Assembly: GCA_025963815.1 (NCBI GenBank)
Contig: JAOQAA010000670.1
Location: forward strand, 1 to 5,085
Length of the DNA stretch: 5,085 bases
Direction: 5' to 3'
From: Capsulimonas sp.
GTDB taxonomy: Bacteria > Armatimonadota > Armatimonadia > Armatimonadales > Capsulimonadaceae
In this document: piece after piece, positions 1 to 5,085 of the stretch
How the letters are laid out: every line of letters starts with the position of its first letter
Position numbering within the stretch: position 1 is the stretch's first letter
The notes under the pieces: generated by a model
Seen by the model: the letters and a program-made list of their open reading frames with translations, nothing else
The model's database searches: none
What the model was told of the DNA's origin: nothing
Position numbers and translations under genes: made by a program

Positions 1-1083
1 GCCGATGGAAAGAACCGTCGCCAGCGAGACGGATGCGATCGCCCAGCGGCGGCCCGTCACGCCGCGATCCCACATTTTCGTGAGCGCCAGCGCCAGCAGA
101 CATGCGCCGGTGACATACGCCGCCGCCGGCCAGTTGCCCTCGACTTTGCTTTTGAGCGACAGCAGGGCGGTTGCTCCGAACACTACCACACTGGGCGCCC
201 ACAAAAAGAGAAACGCGTCGTTGTTTTCTTCAAGGGCGTCTCGAACATCCTGACCGAGGCTGCGCAGGAATGTCAGCATCAGCAGGGGTGACATCAGCAA
301 AGCCTGATCGCCGGCAAACCGTAAGAACCACTTGAATGGCGGGTCATGCTCGGAGTTGCGTGTGCCCATCGCGTGGATATGCATCCAGAAAGCATTTTGA
401 TGGGTGTGGTTCCACCAGACGAACGGACTGAAGATCGCCAGCGCGATCGCTGCGGCCACATACGGCTCCGGGCGGCGCAGCCAGTAACGATGCGTTTTTG
501 AGAGCGCCAGATAGAGCAGTATGCTCGGCAGCAGCAATAAGGCGTTCAGCTTCGCCATCGCCGCCAGTCCCGCCAGAACGCCGCCCACAATCCACAGCCA
601 TCCCTTACCGTCCAGCGCGTGGAGAATGACATACAGCGCCGCCGCCCAGAGCGCGAGCTGCACGGGGTCCTGGGTCATGATGTCCGCGCCGGCGGCGAAC
701 AGCGGAATGACCGACGCCATGACCAAGGCGACGAAAGCGACGCGTGCGTCCGTCAGCCGGCGCATGATCAGGTAAATGAAAGCGGAGGCGATCAAGGCGC
801 AGAAAATCGCGCCGGCGCGGACGCCCAGCTCCGTCGGACCAAGCAGCGAGGTGAACACGCGAATGACGACCGCCATCAGCGGCGTATTGTCGTAATAGCC
901 CCAGTCCAAGTGGCGGGACCACTGCCAGTAGTACGCCTCATCCTGGAGCAGTTGATGCGAGGCGGCGTACCAGAGACGAAAAGCGGTGAGCACGAACAGC
1001 AAAACACACGCCGCCTTATCCAGGCGGCGTGTGCTCCAATCGAGCGGCAATGGGTTTGTTTGAGAAAGTTGTTCTGCGTTCAA
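1..1083 (-). CDS. GT39/PMT_2-family (ArnT-like) membrane glycosyltransferase, C-terminus cut off by the window edge
   Basis: Predicted integral inner-membrane enzyme that moves a sugar from a polyprenyl-phosphate carrier to a lipid or protein on the periplasmic side; the real substrate cannot be read from the sequence. The frame is open from 1083 to position 1 (361 codons, no stop). Visible family marks are the first-loop motif DEAYYWQWSRHLDWGYYD at residues 48-65, which carries the acidic pair D48-E49 and is followed by NTPLMA where relatives usually have HPPL; MTQDP at 136-140; a MAKLNALLLLP segment at 176-186; WWNHTHQNAF at 223-232; and KVEGNWPAAAY at 313-323. About nine or ten hydrophobic membrane segments are visible, beginning at residues 24-42. 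Family members usually exceed 450 residues, so the C-terminal part is missing. The start is the TTG at 1083-1081. It overlaps the stop of the upstream LolA-like gene (TTGA); no ATG or GTG lies between the preceding in-frame stop and the first membrane helix, and no clear Shine-Dalgarno is seen, so coupled translation is inferred. Family call is strong; start is moderate. Confidence 0.88.
   Translation of the reverse strand, partial: MNAEQLSQTNPLPLDWSTRRLDKAACVLLFVLTAFRLWYAASHQLLQDEAYYWQWSRHLDWGYYDNTPLMAVVIRVFTSLLGPTELGVRAGAIFCALIASAFIYLIMRRLTDARVAFVALVMASVIPLFAAGADIMTQDPVQLALWAAALYVILHALDGKGWLWIVGGVLAGLAAMAKLNALLLLPSILLYLALSKTHRYWLRRPEPYVAAAIALAIFSPFVWWNHTHQNAFWMHIHAMGTRNSEHDPPFKWFLRFAGDQALLMSPLLMLTFLRSLGQDVRDALEENNDAFLFLWAPSVVVFGATALLSLKSKVEGNWPAAAYVTGACLLALALTKMWDRGVTGRRWAIASVSLATVLSIG
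1001..1033 (-). terminator. Terminator-like hairpin inside the 5' end of the glycosyltransferase gene
   Basis: Read on the minus strand, CACACGCCGCC (1033-1023) and GGCGGCGTGTG (1015-1005) form a perfect 11-bp GC-rich stem around a 7-nt loop, followed directly by TTTT (1004-1001). It lies about 47 nt after the stop of the LolA-like gene, where an intrinsic terminator would be expected. It also lies within codons of about residues 17-28 of the glycosyltransferase. The T-tract is short and breaks into GCTG, so it could be a partial terminator or attenuator, or a chance result of coding for RRLDKAACV. On the plus strand no T-tract follows the stem. Confidence 0.35.
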
Positions 1084-1817
1084 AAGTTGAAAATCGTCAT
1101 GTCCAGCGGCTTGTTGACGCGGATGTTCTTATAAGCCGTGACAGCGGCAAGCTTATTATAAGGATTATACACTTCCACGCGGGTGGGAATATACACTCCG
1201 GGAATAATTTGCTGCGGATTTTTATATTGATACCAGGCGATCAAGTGGCCATTGCGGTCGTAATGCTCGCGTTTCACTGTAATCTTCGTCTTCGGATCGA
1301 TCCAGACGACATCCCGAATCGGCTCGGTCTTGATCTTCGGCAGCAATTGAAACACATAGTTCGCGCCTTCTTTACGAAGATAGGTCGCATTATACGCCAA
1401 CAGCAATTCCGGAGGAACCATGCCGCAGTCCAGCAGCGATTGCTTCTTCCCCGGCGCATTTGTCACATCCTCGACTTTGTGGACATGGAACGTCGGGACC
1501 GACGTGAACTTCTGGTTGCCGTTGATCGTGTAGGCGATATGCGCCTTCAAAATCACGGACTCGAAGTGCAGTTTGTCGGGATAAGCATACGAGATCGCGA
1601 TGTTGTGAATCCGGTACGCCTGCGCGAAGTCGCCTTCGATCCGCTTTAGCTCATCTCGGTTCTCCTGAATGACTTCCGTATCCATGGCGAGTGTTTTGAT
1701 CTTCGTGGAAGTCAGCGACGCGATGCTGGGAGCGGCAAGAACAGGAGCAAGCGCGGTGGCGGTCAATATCAATGTCCAGAGACTGGATTTGAATGTTCGT
1801 CGGTAGTTAATCGGCAT
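1080..1817 (-). CDS. Exported LolA-like (outer-membrane lipoprotein-sorting-like) protein
   Basis: A 245-residue protein, probably periplasmic, with the look of the LolA/LolB-like fold group that binds lipids or lipoproteins between membranes. The exact ligand is unknown. A Sec signal peptide is visible: basic residues R6, R7 and K10, a hydrophobic core from about 12 to 27, and likely cleavage after A28 or A29 (V-L-A-A). There is no lipobox cysteine, so it should be soluble rather than a lipoprotein; the only cysteine is C131. The C-terminal half reads as alternating beta strands with LolA-like features: VWIDPKTKITVKREHYD (171-187), a turn DRNGHL, then GVYIPTRVEVYNPYN (207-221) and NIRVNKPLDMTIFNF at the end. 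An ATG at 1817 with AAGGAG nine bases upstream fixes the start. Sampled base composition is near 50% GC, lower than mutS2. The TGA stop overlaps the TTG start of the downstream glycosyltransferase, suggesting an operon. Family assignment rests on pattern resemblance, not an alignment; an unnamed periplasmic beta-protein is the alternative. Confidence 0.75.
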   Translation of the reverse strand: MPINYRRTFKSSLWTLILTATALAPVLAAPSIASLTSTKIKTLAMDTEVIQENRDELKRIEGDFAQAYRIHNIAISYAYPDKLHFESVILKAHIAYTINGNQKFTSVPTFHVHKVEDVTNAPGKKQSLLDCGMVPPELLLAYNATYLRKEGANYVFQLLPKIKTEPIRDVVWIDPKTKITVKREHYDRNGHLIAWYQYKNPQQIIPGVYIPTRVEVYNPYNKLAAVTAYKNIRVNKPLDMTIFNF

Positions 1818-1826
1818 ATGTCAAAA

Positions 1827-1832
1827 CTCCTT
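1827..1832 (-). promoter_or_regulatory. Ribosome binding site of the LolA-like gene
   Basis: On the minus strand AAGGAG lies nine bases before the ATG at 1817. It is a strong Shine-Dalgarno match and supports that start. The same bases sit over the TTG at 1831 of the plus strand, which argues that this TTG is not a real mutS2 start. Confidence 0.8.
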
Positions 1833-1866
1833 GAGTTACCCATCTTTAAACGGCGCGAGGCGCGGA

Positions 1867-1895
1867 ATTGTTCCCCGGAGCCCCCTCTTTAGCAA
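1867..1895 (-). promoter_or_regulatory. Candidate sigma-70-type promoter for the LolA-like gene
   Basis: On the minus strand TTGCTA (1895-1890) and AACAAT (1872-1867) are separated by exactly 17 bp. Each matches four of six consensus positions (TTGACA and TATAAT). Transcription would start near 1860, giving a leader of about 43 nt that contains the AAGGAG site. The match is modest and the evidence is spacing plus position only. Confidence 0.3.
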
Positions 1896-1931
1896 CCCTA
1901 CCCCGTCAGACGACAAAACCAATGAAAGGTT

Positions 1932-1948
1932 GCGCGAATTATTCGCGC
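1932..1948. promoter_or_regulatory. Perfect 17-bp palindrome, candidate operator
   Basis: GCGCGAAT-T-ATTCGCGC is a perfect inverted repeat of two 8-bp arms around one central base. It sits in the 160-bp divergent intergenic region, 29 bp before the mutS2 ATG and where the -35 region of the candidate mutS2 promoter would fall. The single-base centre makes it a better DNA-binding dimer site than an RNA hairpin. The regulator is unknown. CGAA/TTCG half-sites recall Gram-positive-type SOS boxes, but the spacing is shorter, so no assignment to LexA is made. Confidence 0.4.
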
Positions 1949-1962
1949 GCTCCCCATTCGGG

Positions 1963-1968
1963 TACACT
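1963..1968 (+). promoter_or_regulatory. Candidate -10 element for mutS2, possibly giving a leaderless transcript
   Basis: TACACT fits the TANNNT form of a -10 element and ends nine bases before the ATG at 1978. Initiation at the usual distance would be near 1975, leaving a leader of only about 0-3 nt. No good -35 is seen at 16-18 bp spacing, and the only Shine-Dalgarno-like bases before the ATG are a weak GAAG. A leaderless mRNA is therefore an inference, not a demonstration. Confidence 0.3.
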
Positions 1969-1977
1969 GAAGTAGTT

Positions 1978-4602
1978 ATGGACAATCATGCATTACGCGT
2001 TTTAGAATTTGACGCGATCCGCCATCAATTGATGGATCTCACGGCCTGCTCGCTTGGGCGGGAGCTTGCCGAGGCGATGGAGCCTTCGGACTATCTGCTC
2101 CAGGTCAAGGCGCGCCTGGACGAGACCACCGAATGCCGGCAGATGATCGAAATCAAGGGGAACCTGCCTCTCGGCGGGATCACGGATATTCGGCCCCATC
2201 TGCGGCAGGCGGAGATCGGGTCGTCGCTCGACCCGCGCGGGCTTCTCGACATCTATTCGACGGCGGCCGGGGGCCGCGTTCTCAAGGCGTTTCTGCAAAA
2301 GATCGCTACGGATTACCCCATCATGGCGGCGCTCGCCGCGAATTTGGGACAGTTCCCCTCACTGGAATCGGAAATCACATCCAGCATCGGCCCCAACGGC
2401 TTGATCCTGGATTCGGCCTCGCCGGACCTCGCCCGTATTCGCAGTCGGCGGAAAGTGGCGAACCAGCGGATGCTGGAGCGGCTGAACGCGATTATCAATG
2501 GCCCCCTGCGCGCCATGCTTCAGGACCCCGTCATCGTTCAGCGCGGCGACCGATACTGCGTCCCCGTCAAAGCCGATCATCGGGGCGCCTTCGGCGGTAT
2601 CGTCCACGACACCTCCGCCTCCGGCGCAACGCTGTTTATGGAGCCGCAGTCGGTCGTGGATTACGGCAATGAACTGAAAGAGCTGGACATCAAGGAGACG
2701 CAGGAGATCGCGAAGATCCTAATGCGTCTGACGGAAAGCGTCCGGCGCATTTCGGCGCCGCTGATGGTCAGCGTCGGAATTCTGGCGCAGATCGACTTTA
2801 TCTCCGCCCGCGCCAAAATGGGCATGGTCCAGAACGCGACGGCGCCTGCTCTGAACACCAACGGTTATACGCGGCTCGTTTCAGCGCGACACCCCTTGAT
2901 CGATCCGGCGATTGTTGTTCCCATTGATGTGGAGCTGGGCGGCGAGAAGAACCAACTGCTGCTGATCACCGGTCCCAACACCGGCGGCAAGACCGTCACG
3001 CTCAAAACAATGGGCCTGCTGACCCTGATGGCGCAGTGTGGCCTGCATGTCCCGGCGGCGCACGCCGAGATGAATCTCTTCTATCAGATCTACGCGGACA
3101 TCGGCGACGAACAAAGTCTCCAGCAATCCCTCTCCACTTTTTCCGGCCACATCTCCAACATCGTGAAGATCCTAAAGACGCTGCGCAAAAATGCGCTGGT
3201 GCTGCTGGATGAAGTCGGCGCCGGAACGGACCCGGGGGAAGGCGCATCGCTGGCGCGCGCCATTCTGGACCATCTACGGGAGGCTGGCGCGCGCGTCATC
3301 GCGACCACGCACTATGGCGAGCTGAAAAGCTACGCCTTCGTGACGCCCGGCGTGCAGAACGCGAGCGTCGAGTTCGACGAAGCGACCCTCAGCCCGACGT
3401 ACCGTCTGCTGCAAGGCGTGCCGGGATCGTCCAACGCCTTCGCCATCGCGGGACGGCTGGGGATGCCCGAAAGCGTTCTGGCTGAAGCGCGCGCCGAACT
3501 GACGGGAACCGACAGCACGGCTGATCTTTTCCGCGAACTAGAAGAAGGACGCCGCCAGGCCGTCGCGGAAGGGCGTGAAGCGGAGAGGGCGCGGATCGAA
3601 TCGCAGATGCTGCGCCGCCGCTATCAAGAAGAACTCGCGAACCTCGAAAGTCTGCGGCGGGATGCGCGTCTGAAGGCCGCCGAGGAAGCACGCGCCCTGA
3701 TCAAGCGCGCGCAGGACAAGGTCGATAATATTATCGGCCAGCTGCGCCACGCGAACGCCGAGGGCAAGCAGACCGAGCGGGCGCGACAGGCGATCCGAAA
3801 CATCGCGGACGATCTTCAAAACGACATCGAGCGCCAAACCGAAGAGCAGATGATAACGATCATCGAGATCGTCCCAAACCGTCTGCTGCGCCAGGGCGAC
3901 AAAGTGCGTATTCCTTCGCTCGGCATGACGGGAGAAGTCCTGGAGGATGAGCGCGCCGGGGAATCGGGCAGCAACCTGCCTGTCCAGGTCGGCGCGATGC
4001 GCGTGAGCGTCCCCGCCTCTACCCTGCGCCTTATCGGCGAGCCGGACGAACTGCCCGTCGTAAAGATCGAACGCCAGGTCCCTCTTCCACCCTCCCTAGC
4101 GACGTCTCCCTCCGCGCCTGAAGCCCCCGCCAAACCGCCGCGTAATGGACAGCCAGAGCGCAGCGGTACATCGGAACGCAGCGCCAGGGGCGAACGCTCC
4201 GCGCGAGAGCGGACGCCAAGAACGGACCGCGCTCCCCGTCCCGAGCGAACTCCCGCCGCCCGCCACAGCGCCGCCGCGCCGCCGGATCGCCCAAAACTGC
4301 TCGACATCCATGCGGGCGACCAGCAGAATATCGCCATGCAGAAGACGATGGGCGTCACATCGCAGATCTCCCTGCTCGGCCAGCGCGCCGACGAAGCCGT
4401 GCGCAATGTCGAAAAGTACATCGATGACGCCTACGCCGCCGGCCTCACCCACGCTCGCGTCGTCCACGGCAAAGGCACCGGCGCGCTGCGCCGCGCCGTG
4501 CAGGACTTCCTGAAGGACAACCCCCTCGTCGCCGAATACACGACCGCCAACGCCGACGAAGGCGGAGCAGGCGCAACGGTGGTAAAGCTGCGGGAGACAT
4601 GA
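1978..4602 (+). CDS. mutS2: MutS2 (MutS paralogue ATPase with C-terminal Smr domain)
   Basis: Complete, 874 residues from the ATG at 1978. MutS2 lacks the mismatch-recognition domain of MutS. In Bacillus subtilis it recognises and splits collided ribosomes, and in other species it has been linked to suppression of recombination. The start is chosen because MDNHALRVLEFDAIRHQL matches the usual MutS2 N-terminus; an in-frame TTG at 1831 would add 49 residues without family character. Order: core/clamp region about 1-320; Walker A GPNTGGKT 332-339; signature-like SLSTFSGHIS 384-393 region; Walker B LVLLDE with D411-E412; ATTHYGELK with H445; charged coiled coil about 517-625; small beta domain about 636-690 (DKVRIPSLGMTGEVLEDE); a low-complexity Pro/Ala/Arg linker about 700-780; Smr domain about 797-872 with HGKGTGALR at 830-838. 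It is nearly 90 residues longer than the 785-residue B. subtilis protein, mostly through the linker. The Smr LDLRG motif reads ISLLG (797-801), so the acidic residue is replaced by S798. The ATPase site looks intact. Confidence 0.97.
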   Translation: MDNHALRVLEFDAIRHQLMDLTACSLGRELAEAMEPSDYLLQVKARLDETTECRQMIEIKGNLPLGGITDIRPHLRQAEIGSSLDPRGLLDIYSTAAGGRVLKAFLQKIATDYPIMAALAANLGQFPSLESEITSSIGPNGLILDSASPDLARIRSRRKVANQRMLERLNAIINGPLRAMLQDPVIVQRGDRYCVPVKADHRGAFGGIVHDTSASGATLFMEPQSVVDYGNELKELDIKETQEIAKILMRLTESVRRISAPLMVSVGILAQIDFISARAKMGMVQNATAPALNTNGYTRLVSARHPLIDPAIVVPIDVELGGEKNQLLLITGPNTGGKTVTLKTMGLLTLMAQCGLHVPAAHAEMNLFYQIYADIGDEQSLQQSLSTFSGHISNIVKILKTLRKNALVLLDEVGAGTDPGEGASLARAILDHLREAGARVIATTHYGELKSYAFVTPGVQNASVEFDEATLSPTYRLLQGVPGSSNAFAIAGRLGMPESVLAEARAELTGTDSTADLFRELEEGRRQAVAEGREAERARIESQMLRRRYQEELANLESLRRDARLKAAEEARALIKRAQDKVDNIIGQLRHANAEGKQTERARQAIRNIADDLQNDIERQTEEQMITIIEIVPNRLLRQGDKVRIPSLGMTGEVLEDERAGESGSNLPVQVGAMRVSVPASTLRLIGEPDELPVVKIERQVPLPPSLATSPSAPEAPAKPPRNGQPERSGTSERSARGERSARERTPRTDRAPRPERTPAARHSAAAPPDRPKLLDIHAGDQQNIAMQKTMGVTSQISLLGQRADEAVRNVEKYIDDAYAAGLTHARVVHGKGTGALRRAVQDFLKDNPLVAEYTTANADEGGAGATVVKLRET

Positions 4603-4706
4603 GACGAAATAGGCCCTTCCTGTATTTGGCCCCTCCGACCTAATTCTTAGGGACCAGAGAGCCCCCGGCCCCAAAGGGGTGTAACCCATAGAAACGTTGT
4701 ATTGAC

Positions 4707-4710
4707 AGGA
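4707..4710 (+). promoter_or_regulatory. Ribosome binding site of rpiB
   Basis: AGGA lies seven bases before the ATG at 4718 and supports that codon as the start. The overlapping TTGACA (4702-4707) resembles a -35 hexamer, but any matching -10 would fall inside the coding region, so it is not called a promoter. The 115 bp between mutS2 and rpiB contain no convincing terminator, so read-through from mutS2 is possible. Confidence 0.6.
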
Positions 4711-4717
4711 CAATTTC

Positions 4718-5085
4718 ATGATAGTCAACAACCGCATCGTCTTATCGAGCGACCATAGCGCCATTCCGCTAAGACAAGCTATTGCAGGCCATATCTCCGC
4801 ACAAGGTTGGGTCGCAGTCGATATCGGACCAACAACGGGAGAGAGTACAGACTATCCTGAACATGGTGAAGCGGCGGCGCAGTTGGTCATTTCCGGCGAT
4901 TGCCAGTTTGGAATTATCCTGTGTGGCACCGGCCAAGGAATTATGATGGCTGCAAACAAAGTGAAAGGGATACGCTGCGGTGTATGCGCCGACACATTTT
5001 CAGCTCGCTTGGTTCGCCAACACAACAATGCCAACATGCTTTCGATTGGCGCGCGCGTGGTGGGGGAAGGATTAGCGCTCGATAT
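4718..5085 (+). CDS. rpiB: Ribose-5-phosphate isomerase B (RpiB/LacAB family), C-terminus cut off by the window edge
   Basis: Cytoplasmic enzyme interconverting ribose 5-phosphate and ribulose 5-phosphate in the non-oxidative pentose phosphate pathway. The first 122 residues are present, of about 145-150 usual for the family, so the last 25 or so residues, with the C-terminal basic residues that help bind phosphate, are missing. Visible motifs are SSDHSA at 10-15 (family GCDHxG/SDHAA type, D12-H13), DYPEHG at 45-50, ILCGTGQGIMMAANK at 67-81 with the catalytic cysteine C69 and T71, GIRCGVCADTFSARL at 84-98, and RQHNNANMLSIGARVVG at 100-116 with the conserved H102. All active-site positions I can see are retained. 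Q73 takes the place of the V or I common in CGTGxG. Related LacA/LacB or allose-phosphate isomerases share this fold, so substrate range is not fully fixed; CGTG with the DTFSAR and HNNAN blocks favours RpiB. GC is about 53% by count, below mutS2. Confidence 0.93.
   Translation, partial: MIVNNRIVLSSDHSAIPLRQAIAGHISAQGWVAVDIGPTTGESTDYPEHGEAAAQLVISGDCQFGIILCGTGQGIMMAANKVKGIRCGVCADTFSARLVRQHNNANMLSIGARVVGEGLALD

Noticed and set aside
5..922. Several open frames on both strands across the left third (for example plus-strand 5-253 and 619-1134).
   Set aside because: They are out-of-frame or antisense shadows of the glycosyltransferase, whose motifs run without break in the minus frame from 1083 to 1.
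1029..1649. Plus-strand open frame of 206 codons.
   Set aside because: Antisense to the LolA-like gene, which has a signal peptide, a good ribosome site and a family-like sequence; the plus-strand product shows no recognisable features.
1831..1977. In-frame 49-codon N-terminal extension of mutS2 from a TTG at 1831.
   Set aside because: No Shine-Dalgarno precedes the TTG, the stretch overlaps the leader and ribosome site of the divergent gene, and the conserved MutS2 N-terminus begins at the ATG at 1978.
4639..4687. Small inverted repeats after mutS2 (CCTAA-TTC-TTAGG, CCCC-AAA-GGGG, GGGT-GTA-ACCC) considered as a terminator.
   Set aside because: Stems are only 4-5 bp and none is followed by a T-tract.
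4702..4707. TTGACA, a perfect -35 consensus, just upstream of rpiB.
   Set aside because: A -10 at 16-18 bp would fall inside the coding region and no TATAAT-like hexamer is there; it overlaps the ribosome site.
3816..4764. Minus-strand open frames of 201 and 222 codons over the end of mutS2.
   Set aside because: They are antisense to the linker and Smr domain; long open antisense frames are expected in GC-rich coding DNA, and their products are low-complexity.

Overview
The window looks like ordinary chromosomal DNA of a diderm bacterium. Base composition is moderately high: about 65% GC in the mutS2 lines I sampled, near 50% in the LolA-like gene, and 53% by count in the visible part of rpiB. 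The LolA-like secreted protein, the GT39 membrane glycosyltransferase and a long MutS2 with an atypical Smr motif fit a deep-branching diderm group. My best guess is Armatimonadota, resembling Capsulimonas. That rests on general resemblance only and is weakly held.

Layout: positions 1083 to 1 (minus strand) hold the first 361 codons of a polytopic glycosyltransferase of the GT39/PMT_2 (ArnT-like) family, which runs off the left edge. Positions 1817-1080 (minus) hold a complete 245-residue exported protein with a LolA-like fold. Its TGA stop overlaps the likely TTG start of the glycosyltransferase, so the two probably form a leftward operon. Positions 1818-1977 are a divergent intergenic region with a candidate leftward promoter, a perfect 17-bp palindrome and a candidate rightward -10 element. 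Positions 1978-4602 (plus) hold mutS2 (874 codons), and 4718 to the right edge (plus) holds the first 122 codons of rpiB, ribose-5-phosphate isomerase B.

The leftward pair points to cell-envelope work: a lipid-linked sugar transferase and a periplasmic lipid- or lipoprotein-binding protein. The rightward genes are housekeeping: MutS2 acts in ribosome-collision rescue and/or recombination control, and RpiB in the pentose phosphate pathway. I see no mobile element, CRISPR array, tRNA, rRNA or phage gene.

I did not find a clearly new multi-gene system. The points most worth a second look are the loss of the usual acidic residue in the Smr motif of MutS2, its long Arg/Pro-rich linker, the palindrome next to a possibly leaderless mutS2 promoter, and a terminator-like hairpin inside the first codons of the glycosyltransferase.
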